DNA of 7,208 bases from Natronomonas sp. (lineage in GTDB: Archaea > Halobacteriota > Halobacteria > Halobacteriales > Haloarculaceae): NCBI GenBank assembly GCA_007135435.1, contig SLIW01000356.1, forward strand, positions 1 to 7,208, given 5' to 3'. The notes below the pieces were generated by a model. It worked only from the letters and a program-made list of their open reading frames with translations, searched no databases and had not been told where the DNA came from. The position numbers and the translations under genes were made by a program. Of the stretch, positions 1 to 4,466 are shown piece by piece; the first letter of the stretch is position 1, and every line of letters begins with the position of its first letter.

Positions 1-356
1 CCCCACCGGAGCAGTTCGGTCACGACGGGTTCGAGCGCTCGCCCACGACCGGTCGGTTCGTAGGCGACCCGCACCGGTTTCCGGTTCGTGATCGTCCGGT
101 CGACGAGCTCCCGGTCTTCGAGCTCGGAGAGGCTCTCCGAGAGCATCTTCGAGGAGATCCCGTCGATCCTGTCCTGCAGCTCGGTGTACCCCGTCTGCCC
201 GTCCCGCAGGAGGTGATAGAGGATCACGGGGTGCCACTTGCGGCCGACGATCCCCTGCATCGACTGCAGGACCGCCTCGGCGCTCCCCGGTGGCACCGTG
301 TCGACCTCGTCGACCGTCTCCTCCACTGTGTGCTCTCGATGGGTCTGCCCGTTCAT
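1..356 (-). CDS. HxlR-family winged-helix transcriptional regulator (partial, C-terminus off the left edge)
   Basis: The first 118 residues of an HxlR-family DNA-binding protein are visible, and the reading frame is open to base 1. The core GRKWHPVILYHLL (38-50), the recognition-helix region ISSKMLSESLSELE (67-80) and the wing (RKPVRVAYEPT, 92-102) are typical of the family. Most HxlR proteins have about 100-140 residues, so little is missing. The ATG at 356 is preceded by AGGAG (minus strand, 8 nt upstream); I see no better in-frame start. The visible part has no cysteine, although many HxlR proteins keep one just before the GxKW motif. A thiol-sensing mechanism is therefore unlikely, and its ligand is unknown. 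It is a clear paralogue of the regulator at 2898-3302, sharing GRKWHPVI, the SSK-x-LS block and the K-P-x-R-V wing. Family assignment is firm; its target genes cannot be told from this window. Confidence 0.93.
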   Translation of the reverse strand, partial: MNGQTHREHTVEETVDEVDTVPPGSAEAVLQSMQGIVGRKWHPVILYHLLRDGQTGYTELQDRIDGISSKMLSESLSELEDRELVDRTITNRKPVRVAYEPTGRGRALEPVVTELLRW

Positions 357-364
357 CGGGTCAT

Positions 365-369
365 CTCCT
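365..369 (-). promoter_or_regulatory. Shine-Dalgarno site of the left-edge HxlR gene
   Basis: AGGAG on the minus strand lies 8 nt before the ATG at 356. It fixes that ATG as the start over the nearby out-of-frame ATG at 364. Confidence 0.6.
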
Positions 370-486
370 GGTATCCGTCCGGCGTCTGATCCCCGTGCCG
401 TTGATTCGGATGGTCAATGCGATACCCGAAGAGACGTCGGCGACGGCATTGAATGGTGCGAGCGAGTGAAGCGGACGTACATGACT

Positions 487-500
487 GGGAAAGGTTTATG
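487..500 (+). promoter_or_regulatory. Promoter-like element (GGGAAAGGTTTATG) ahead of the tandem repeat
   Basis: The sequence resembles a haloarchaeal BRE plus TATA box, with a purine-rich GAAAGG followed by TTTATG. The box is centred near 497-498, so an archaeal start about 26 nt downstream would fall near 523-524. That is right at the first unit of the tandem repeat (525). No convincing plus-strand gene follows, so a transcript from here would be non-coding, or antisense to the regulator gene at 654-938. This is a visual motif match only. Confidence 0.35.
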
Positions 501-524
501 AGCCGGCAGAGGAACGCCACTCAC

Positions 525-610
525 GATTCCACGCGCCGGGTGATTCCGCGGGCCTTTGCGATTCCGCGGGCCTTGCGATTCCACGCACCTCCCGATTCCG
601 CGAGTCTCGT
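525..610. repeat. Five-unit degenerate 17-bp tandem repeat (GATTCCRCG...)
   Basis: GATTCC recurs at 525, 542, 560, 577 and 594, giving spacings of 17, 18, 17 and 17. Every copy continues RCG. Units two and three are almost identical (GATTCCGCGGGCCTTTGC and GATTCCGCGGGCCTTGC); the outer units have diverged. The array lies in the non-coding stretch between the 3' ends/upstream region of two minus-strand regulator genes. Its function is unknown. Options are a satellite-like remnant, a binding-site array, or part of a transcript from the element at 487-500. The rest of 357-653 holds the leader of the HxlR gene and nothing else I recognise. Confidence 0.85.
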
Positions 611-653
611 CCACTCCTGTCCATCAAGGGTCTCGACGGTAGGGAAGGCGCAC

Positions 654-938
654 TCAGCCGTCCCGCGGGGTGATGTCGGAACCACGTTCTGCCGACTCGA
701 GTGTCGGCGGTTGTCTGACGACATAGAGGTCCTGCCGTCCGTCCGCGGGGTAGAACTGCTCCTCGACGGCGCCCAGCGCGGCGAGGCGTTCGAGCGCGTC
801 GTGGACGGTGCTCGGTGCCAGTTCCGTCGCGTCGACGATCGCCTTCTGGGTCAATGGCCCGTCGCGCTCGAGCACCGCGTAGACGAGTTCCGCGCTCGGT
901 GGGAGGTCGCCGAGTGCGGCCGTGTCGCCGTCTCTCAT
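654..938 (-). CDS. Small winged helix-turn-helix regulator (MarR/TrmB-like)
   Basis: The product has 94 residues. A first helix (about 12-25, LPPSAELVYAVLER) leads into a helix-turn-helix (about 28-55, PLTQKAIVDATELAPSTVHD), followed by a helix and a wing (57-75) ending in DLYVV. This is the general single-domain winged-helix pattern of archaeal MarR/ArsR/TrmB-type regulators, where the TQKAI..AT.LAPSTV block is the usual HTH. No ligand domain follows; the tail from about residue 77 is polar and probably disordered. The ATG at 938 is chosen because GGAGG lies 7 nt upstream (946-950); the longer open frame upstream is a shadow of the divergent gene. It is divergent from the AhpD-like gene at 1089, with a 14-bp palindrome between them, so it may control itself and that gene. 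That link is inferred from layout only. Confidence 0.85.
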   Translation of the reverse strand: MRDGDTAALGDLPPSAELVYAVLERDGPLTQKAIVDATELAPSTVHDALERLAALGAVEEQFYPADGRQDLYVVRQPPTLESAERGSDITPRDG

Positions 939-945
939 GTACGTG

Positions 946-950
946 CCTCC
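946..950 (-). promoter_or_regulatory. Shine-Dalgarno GGAGG of the small HTH gene
   Basis: GGAGG on the minus strand with 7 nt to the ATG at 938. It decides the start against the long upstream open frame. Confidence 0.65.
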
Positions 951-991
951 GTTGGACCGTTCGCATTTCAATACCGACCGGGTGTGTAGTG

Positions 992-1005
992 GGATCGCAC
1001 GATCC
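992..1005. promoter_or_regulatory. 14-bp palindrome in the divergent promoter region (candidate operator)
   Basis: GGATCG-CA-CGATCC is a perfect inverted repeat with 6-bp arms and a 2-bp centre. It lies between the divergent HTH (start 938) and AhpD-like (start 1089) genes. Winged-helix dimers bind sites of this size. The placement suits an operator for the HTH protein, but no second copy is visible to support it. Confidence 0.4.
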
Positions 1006-1088
1006 GCTGGCTCGCTCACGAATGCTCTCCCTCGAACACCACCGACCACCGCCGAATCGCTCACCTCGGTCGCTCCTGACCAGACGCC

Positions 1089-1661
1089 ATGGCACTGCTC
1101 GAGTCCGTCCCGGCGGAGCCGGACGACGATCGCCTCCGGGAGCTGTTCGCCGCCGATGCGGAGACGTACGGCCGGCCGCCGCTGTTCGCGCGGATGCTGG
1201 CCCACGACCCCGACGTCCTGGCCGCCCGCCAGGCGTACGTCGCCGCGCTCGGGCGGGCCGGCGACCTCGACGAACTCGAGGTGGAGCTGGCGTACGTCGC
1301 CGTCTCCGCGGCGAACGAGTGCCCGTACTGCGTGGCCAGCCACCGCGAGCGACTGGTCGAGCACGTCGGGGTCCCCGACGAGCAGGTCGACGCGGTGCTC
1401 GCCGGCGACGACGCGCCGTTCTCCGAGCGGGAGCGGGCGATCATCGACGTCGCACGGATGGCCGCTGACGATCCGAAGCGGGTCGACGACGGGCACCTCG
1501 AGCGACTCAGGGACTGCGGCTTCGACGACGCGGGCGTCGTCGCGCTCGTCGTCGCGGTCGGGGCGGCGGTCTCCGCGAACGTGATCGCCGACTGCCTGAA
1601 CGTCCACCCGGAGGACCGCGAGGGGCTCGACGGGAACGGAGTCGAACCCGGTGGCGAGTGA
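1089..1661 (+). CDS. AhpD-like / carboxymuconolactone decarboxylase-family CxxC protein
   Basis: This 190-residue all-helical protein belongs to the AhpD/CMD superfamily, in the peroxidase-related branch. The active-site signature is visible as E66-x11-C78-P-Y-C81-x3-H85. This is the Glu/Cys/Cys/His arrangement that in AhpD forms a redox dithiol and proton relay for disulfide reduction. A second helical segment (about 112-170) completes the fold; length is normal for the family. In AhpD the pair reduces a peroxiredoxin, but no ahpC is in this window, so the partner and substrate are unknown. The ATG at 1089 has no clear Shine-Dalgarno, consistent with a leaderless message. It is divergent from the HTH gene and convergent with the DUF3179 gene, whose stop is only 12 bp away. 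Family is confident; a peroxidase role is inference. Confidence 0.92.
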   Translation: MALLESVPAEPDDDRLRELFAADAETYGRPPLFARMLAHDPDVLAARQAYVAALGRAGDLDELEVELAYVAVSAANECPYCVASHRERLVEHVGVPDEQVDAVLAGDDAPFSERERAIIDVARMAADDPKRVDDGHLERLRDCGFDDAGVVALVVAVGAAVSANVIADCLNVHPEDREGLDGNGVEPGGE

Positions 1662-1673
1662 GGCGGCGCCCCC

Positions 1674-2813
1674 TCACACAACGCTCCCGTAGACCGTCGT
1701 CTCCGGGTGGGCGTTCGACCAGCCGCGCCAGAACATCGGCGGGTACTCGTTCGCCCGCACGAGTTCGCTGCCCCGATGGGGGCCGTCGACGGCCCGGCCG
1801 GTCGTCCGTTCGAACCGCGATCCCGCGGCGCGGATGTGTCGGTCGCCGGCCTCCCGGAAGGTGCGGGTGCGTCCGCCGACACGACGGTCGTAGGCCACCA
1901 GCGTGCCGTCGGGCGCGACCACGACGACGACCGGTCGCTCGCCGACCTGGTCGTTGACGACCCCCGCCTGTCGCACCGCGTCGAACGGATACGCGCGGGC
2001 CGCGTCGCCGTCGACCACCCCGATCACCAGCGTCCGGATGTCGACGGCGTCGGGGCGGTCCGCGTCGTACCCGATGAGCTGGTCTTCGCCCTCGTAGTTG
2101 TACTTCGACCGGAAGTAGGGATGCGTCCGGTCCGGGCGGGCGATCGGCACGGAGTCCGGCGGCGGGAGTAACACGACGGTCCCCGGGTGGGCCGCCCGCC
2201 ACTCGCCCCAGGAGGTCAGCGTCGAGTCGACGACGGCGGGCCGCTCGCCGGTCTGCGGCCCCTGGATCGCCGTCGCGAGGAGCTGGCTCCAGCGGCTCTC
2301 GGTGGCCCGGTCATACATGACGAGCGCCTCCTGCCAGAGCAGTCCCGAGACCCCGAAGACCGTCTCGGCGCCGTCGACGATCCGCTCGACGACGACGCTG
2401 CTGCCGCAGAGCACGCAGTGGGTCACGGCGATCGGCCCGCCGAGGTCGTCGTTCACTATCTCGTGCCAGTCGAGGACTCGCAGGGGATAGGCGCGCGCCT
2501 CGCCGTCCCGCTCGACGCCGACGACCGGCGCCCCGTCGGGGAGGGTCGGGTCCGAGACGCCGTCGGGGTCGAGGCCGGTCCAGTCCTCGGCGAAGGCCGG
2601 TTCGACGATGGCGGCGATGGTGTCCGGGCCGACGGCGCGGACGAGCTGGTCGTCCGGGACCGGGAGGTCGATGCCGGCGACGCTGTCCGTCGGCGTCCGG
2701 GCGTCGCCGTCGGCCGAGCGCCGACCGGCCCATCCGGCGGCACACCCCGCCAGGGCCGTCATACTCGCGGTTCCGGCCGCCGCCGCGATCTCGAGGAACC
2801 GACGACGCTCCAT
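1674..2813 (-). CDS. DUF3179-family protein, Tat-exported lipoprotein
   Basis: The product has 379 residues. The N-terminus has a twin-arginine motif (R3-R4-R-F-L), a hydrophobic stretch and a lipobox L21-A-G-C24. It is therefore probably folded inside, exported by Tat and lipid-anchored outside the cell, as is common in haloarchaea. The body matches DUF3179: ARAYP (106-110), WHEIVND (116-122), THCVLCG (131-137, C133 and C136), SRW...AIQG (173-185) and WGEWRAAHP (202-210). These features recur as ARAYP (272-276), VVND (285-288), SRF...AVDG (332-344) and W-x2-W-x2-AHP (362-370), without the cysteine pair. The family's function is not established; the CxLCG pair suggests a metal or redox site. 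The ATG at 2813 starts the signal peptide. It lies 84 bp behind the HxlR gene at 2898 on the same strand and could be read with it. Confidence 0.92.
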   Translation of the reverse strand: MERRRFLEIAAAAGTASMTALAGCAAGWAGRRSADGDARTPTDSVAGIDLPVPDDQLVRAVGPDTIAAIVEPAFAEDWTGLDPDGVSDPTLPDGAPVVGVERDGEARAYPLRVLDWHEIVNDDLGGPIAVTHCVLCGSSVVVERIVDGAETVFGVSGLLWQEALVMYDRATESRWSQLLATAIQGPQTGERPAVVDSTLTSWGEWRAAHPGTVVLLPPPDSVPIARPDRTHPYFRSKYNYEGEDQLIGYDADRPDAVDIRTLVIGVVDGDAARAYPFDAVRQAGVVNDQVGERPVVVVVAPDGTLVAYDRRVGGRTRTFREAGDRHIRAAGSRFERTTGRAVDGPHRGSELVRANEYPPMFWRGWSNAHPETTVYGSVV

Positions 2814-2897
2814 GGGTCGACCTCGGACGGTGACCGGAAAAGCCTCCCCGGGTGGTGTGTGCCCCTCGCACGGTCGTGGGGTCGCCAGTCGGCGGGG

Positions 2898-3302
2898 CTA
2901 TTGTCCGGGCGGACCCTGCGGGTCCGGATCCGATCCCTCGGCCGCTGGATCGGCCTCGGCGGGGGGTTTGAGGTACTCCGCCCCCCAGTCGCGCATGGCG
3001 ACGATCACCGGCTCGAGCGACGCGCCGAAGGGGGTGAGCGAGTACTCGACGCGGATCGGTTTCTCGCTCACGATCTCCCGGTCGACGATGTCGTTGTCCT
3101 CGAGGTCGTCGAGGGTGTCCGAGAGGACCTTGCTCGAGACGCCGTCGACCTCCCGCTTGAGGGCGTTGAACCCGAGCGGCCCCTCCTCGAGGAGCCGGTG
3201 GACGATTACCGGGTGCCACTTCCTCCCGATGAGCGTCGACGTCGTCGTGATCGGACACCACTCCTCGCCGGCACACCAGACCTCCTTGCGCTCGATGGTC
3301 AC
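2898..3302 (-). CDS. HxlR-family winged-helix regulator with N-terminal cysteines
   Basis: This is a 134-residue HxlR regulator. C10 and C16 precede the core GRKWHPVIVHRLL (26-38). The recognition region is VSSKVLSDTLDDLE (55-68), the wing is KPIRVEYSLTPFG (81-93) and a final helix covers about 95-111. The last 20 or so residues are an acidic, proline-rich tail. C16 sits where many family members, including thiol- and electrophile-sensing ones, carry a conserved cysteine, so redox sensing is plausible. The start is a GTG at 3302. An in-frame TAA lies upstream and the only ATG nearby (within the promoter) is out of frame. A TATA box centred near 3329 lies 27 nt before the GTG, which fits a leaderless transcript. 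An inverted repeat overlapping this promoter (3331-3351) suggests autoregulation. It is followed by the DUF3179 gene on the same strand. Confidence 0.94.
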   Translation of the reverse strand: MTIERKEVWCAGEEWCPITTTSTLIGRKWHPVIVHRLLEEGPLGFNALKREVDGVSSKVLSDTLDDLEDNDIVDREIVSEKPIRVEYSLTPFGASLEPVIVAMRDWGAEYLKPPAEADPAAEGSDPDPQGPPGQ

Positions 3303-3314
3303 GGTCGGGCTTCG

Positions 3315-3326
3315 GCCCGGCCGGGC
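3315..3326. repeat. 12-bp perfect palindrome GCCCGGCCGGGC before the HxlR start
   Basis: The palindrome lies between the TATA box and the GTG start of the HxlR gene, where a bound protein would block transcription. It is made entirely of G and C, so chance is more likely here than for AT-containing repeats. Confidence 0.35.
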
Positions 3327-3334
3327 ATATAGTT
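3327..3334 (-). promoter_or_regulatory. TATA box of the HxlR gene (leaderless promoter)
   Basis: AACTATAT on the minus strand is centred about 27 nt before the GTG at 3302. That is the archaeal TATA-to-start spacing, so the transcript probably begins at or next to the start codon. Confidence 0.55.
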
Positions 3335-3351
3335 ACGTGTCATCACTAACT
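3331..3351. promoter_or_regulatory. Inverted repeat AGTTA-c-GTG-tcat-CAC-TAACT, candidate HxlR operator
   Basis: The arms are AGTTA/TAACT (3331-3335, 3347-3351) and GTG/CAC (3337-3339, 3344-3346), with one unpaired C at 3336 and a 4-base centre. On the minus strand it lies directly upstream of, and overlaps, the TATA box of the HxlR gene. It shares the TAGTTAC half-site with the repeats at 3687-3701 and 4280-4292. Confidence 0.5.
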
Positions 3352-3483
3352 GTTGGAAGGTTATCGGCCAGCCGCAGGGAGAGATGGAGGGGGTATCCGG
3401 GCTTCGACCATCGGCCACCCTGGCCTCGACGGGTCTTGTCCACCCGACCGCCCGTATGGCCGCGGACAGGCGGCGGCGACGGC

Positions 3484-3663
3484 CTAGATCACCGCCTCCC
3501 GGCCGAAGTACACGTCCGCCTGTATCCACGCGTCCTCGTCGTCGGTGTCGTACACCAGGAGCTCGCCGTCGCCCGTCCGCACGTCGGCGTACCGACGCAG
3601 ATCGACCGCGTCGACGCCGACGGAGGGGCACTCCCCGGCCGGGCAGTGGGCTTCGGTTGACAT
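3484..3663 (-). CDS. Small conserved haloarchaeal protein (DUF7331-like)
   Basis: The product has 59 residues. The core RRYADVRTGDGELLVYDTDD (23-42) followed by AWIQAD (45-50) resembles the small haloarchaeal family I recall as DUF7331; the family number should be verified by search. It looks like a short beta-rich acidic cytosolic protein without signal or membrane segment. The N-terminal HCPAGEC (6-12) adds two cysteines that could bind metal or form a disulfide. The ATG at 3663 is chosen. An in-frame GTG at 3678 sits 26-27 nt from the centre of the TATA box (3702-3707), so a leaderless 64-residue form is equally possible. The promoter carries a TTACGCnnnGTAA inverted repeat, so the gene is probably controlled by a local repressor. 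Function is unknown. Confidence 0.8.
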   Translation of the reverse strand: MSTEAHCPAGECPSVGVDAVDLRRYADVRTGDGELLVYDTDDEDAWIQADVYFGREAVI

Positions 3664-3686
3664 ATGTGATTGCCTCACACAGGTAG

Positions 3687-3701
3687 GTTACGCTTGGTAA
3701 C
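3687..3701. promoter_or_regulatory. Inverted repeat GTTAC-gcttg-GTAAC (candidate operator, site B)
   Basis: The 5-bp arms are perfect around a 5-base centre. Read on the minus strand, it starts immediately after the TATA box (3702-3707) and ends before the likely transcript start near 3678, the classical position for a repressor. It shares TTACGCnnnGTAACTA with the site at 4280-4292. Confidence 0.6.
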
Positions 3702-3707
3702 TATTAA
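3702..3707 (-). promoter_or_regulatory. TATA box of the 59-residue protein gene
   Basis: TTAATA on the minus strand is centred 26-27 nt from the in-frame GTG at 3678 and about 42 nt from the ATG at 3663. Confidence 0.5.
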
Positions 3708-3718
3708 GCCCACGCGAA

Positions 3719-3740
3719 CGGTGACGTCGGTCACTCACCG
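3719..3740. repeat. Nested inverted repeats upstream of the 59-residue protein promoter
   Basis: CGGTGA (3719-3724) pairs with TCACCG (3735-3740), and GTGAC (3721-3725) can instead pair with GTCAC (3730-3734). The site lies just upstream of the TATA box at 3702-3707. It may be a second regulatory site. Otherwise the stretch 3741-3912 shows only a weak hairpin (GAACTG 3797-3802 with CAGTTC 3828-3833) and no convincing gene. Confidence 0.35.
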
Positions 3741-3912
3741 GGAGGTAACCACCCCGCCGACGCGACGGGGCACCGCTCGTCGAACGTCCGTACGGGGAAC
3801 TGATGTCCCATGTCAATCGACGTGGGGCAGTTCGAATGCGGTGGAGGTGGGATCGGTTCGACGTCGATGGCGGGACGGAGCTTTCGATACCCTGACCCGC
3901 CGTCCTCCCGAC

Positions 3913-4200
3913 TCACGCGCGGTCCGAGCGGAGTCGGTCCACTACCGCGTGGAACGCGAGGAGGAACCAGCCCGCGAGGAGGGCGGACGCCAGCGTGAGG
4001 ACCAGTCCACCGAAGACGACCGTCGACCCGCCGTCGGTCGGGGGCAGGTCGACCAGGTGCACGTAGGCCCCCACGAGGGTCGCCACGGCGAACACGAGGA
4101 GCGCCAGCGCCAGGAACCGCCAGGCGGGCACCGCCTCGAAGCGACCCGCCGCCGGCTCGCCGTAGAGCTCCCGTTCGAACGCGTCTGGGTGTCGGCGCAT
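3913..4200 (-). CDS. Two-helix membrane protein, unrecognised
   Basis: The 95-residue product has a polar N-terminus (1-24, RRHPDAFERELYGEP) and a first membrane helix at about 26-50 (WRFLALALLVFAVATLVGAYVHLV). A short loop with DLPPTDGGST (51-60) precedes a second helix at about 61-87 and a short charged tail. This is a helical hairpin with both ends probably on the same side. No catalytic motif is visible, and I do not recognise the family. The ATG at 4200 is chosen, but the frame stays open upstream to in-frame GTG codons. One of them (4275) lies 22-23 nt from the TATA-like TACAAGTA (4294-4301), so a 120-residue leaderless form is possible. Against that, the extra residues look unconserved in character and a strong hairpin (4226-4253) fits better in a leader. 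The promoter carries the TTACGCnnnGTAA repeat. Confidence 0.72.
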   Translation of the reverse strand: MRRHPDAFERELYGEPAAGRFEAVPAWRFLALALLVFAVATLVGAYVHLVDLPPTDGGSTVVFGGLVLTLASALLAGWFLLAFHAVVDRLRSDRA

Positions 4201-4225
4201 GGTCGCGGGATCAGGGAGCCGTGGT

Positions 4226-4253
4226 GGGACGGTCGTCGCGGATCGACCGTCCC
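4226..4253 (-). promoter_or_regulatory. 10-bp-stem hairpin in the probable leader of the membrane protein gene
   Basis: GGGACGGTCG (4226-4235) and CGACCGTCCC (4244-4253) are perfect inverted arms around an 8-base loop. If transcription begins near 4271, as the TATA position suggests, the hairpin sits in the leader 25 nt before the ATG. It could modulate translation or serve as a DNA operator. Confidence 0.5.
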
Positions 4254-4279
4254 CAGTACGGTTTCCCTCTATCACCTGA

Positions 4280-4292
4280 TTACGCACCGTAA
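4280..4292. promoter_or_regulatory. Inverted repeat TTACG-cac-CGTAA (candidate operator, site C)
   Basis: The 5-bp arms are perfect around a 3-base centre. It shares TTACGCnnnGTAACTA with site B at 3687-3701. On the minus strand it begins one base after the TATA-like TACAAGTA, the same placement as at site B. Confidence 0.6.
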
Positions 4293-4293
4293 C

Positions 4294-4301
4294 TACTTGT
4301 A
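4294..4301 (-). promoter_or_regulatory. TATA-like box of the membrane protein gene
   Basis: TACAAGTA on the minus strand, centred near 4297-4298, predicts a transcript start near 4271. It is weaker than the box at 3702-3707; position relative to the inverted repeat is the main support. Confidence 0.35.
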
Positions 4302-4455
4302 TCCGCGCTAACACGTGGCACACGGGGTTACCGGCACCTCATCCCGATCGCCTGAGTGGCCGTGGCCTCTTGGCACGGGCGTGTGCCCGCCGTCACCAGG
4401 GCCCGTCGTGGGTTACACTCGCACCAGCCCCGAACGGTTATCTGGCTCGCAACGG

Positions 4456-4463
4456 GGAGGTGA
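4456..4463 (+). promoter_or_regulatory. Perfect Shine-Dalgarno GGAGGTGA of the disulfide reductase gene
   Basis: GGAGGTGA is fully complementary to the archaeal 16S rRNA 3' end, and GGAGG ends 6 nt before the ATG at 4467. A TATA-like GGTTATC (4436-4442) lies 27 nt before the same ATG, so the site could sit inside the core promoter unless transcription starts further upstream. Confidence 0.7.
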
Positions 4464-4466
4464 CGT

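Noticed and set aside
453..989. 178-residue plus-strand frame over the tandem repeat and the HTH gene
   Set aside because: It is the reverse-strand shadow of the winged-helix gene, has no domain, and its sequence across the repeat is low in information.
1507..2202. Long Arg/Pro/Gly-rich minus-strand frame
   Set aside because: It is an out-of-frame shadow of the DUF3179 gene and the AhpD-like 3' end; its composition is typical of GC-rich shadow frames.
3299..3631. 110-residue minus-strand frame ending in the HxlR promoter
   Set aside because: It overlaps the 59-residue protein gene in another frame, is Arg-rich without motifs, and only the in-promoter ATG made it look tempting as an HxlR start.
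3823..3845. GTTCGAAT resembling a tRNA T-loop
   Set aside because: The flanking bases do not form the 5-bp T stem and no acceptor or anticodon arm can be found.
3731..3998. Two short frames between the 59-residue protein and the membrane protein gene (minus 3731-3916, plus 3810-3998)
   Set aside because: Neither has a recognisable domain, ribosome binding site or acidic composition typical of the neighbours.
4376..4389. CGGGC-gtgt-GCCCG hairpin upstream of the reductase
   Set aside because: The stem is only 5 bp of G and C with competing pairings, which is expected by chance in such GC-rich DNA.
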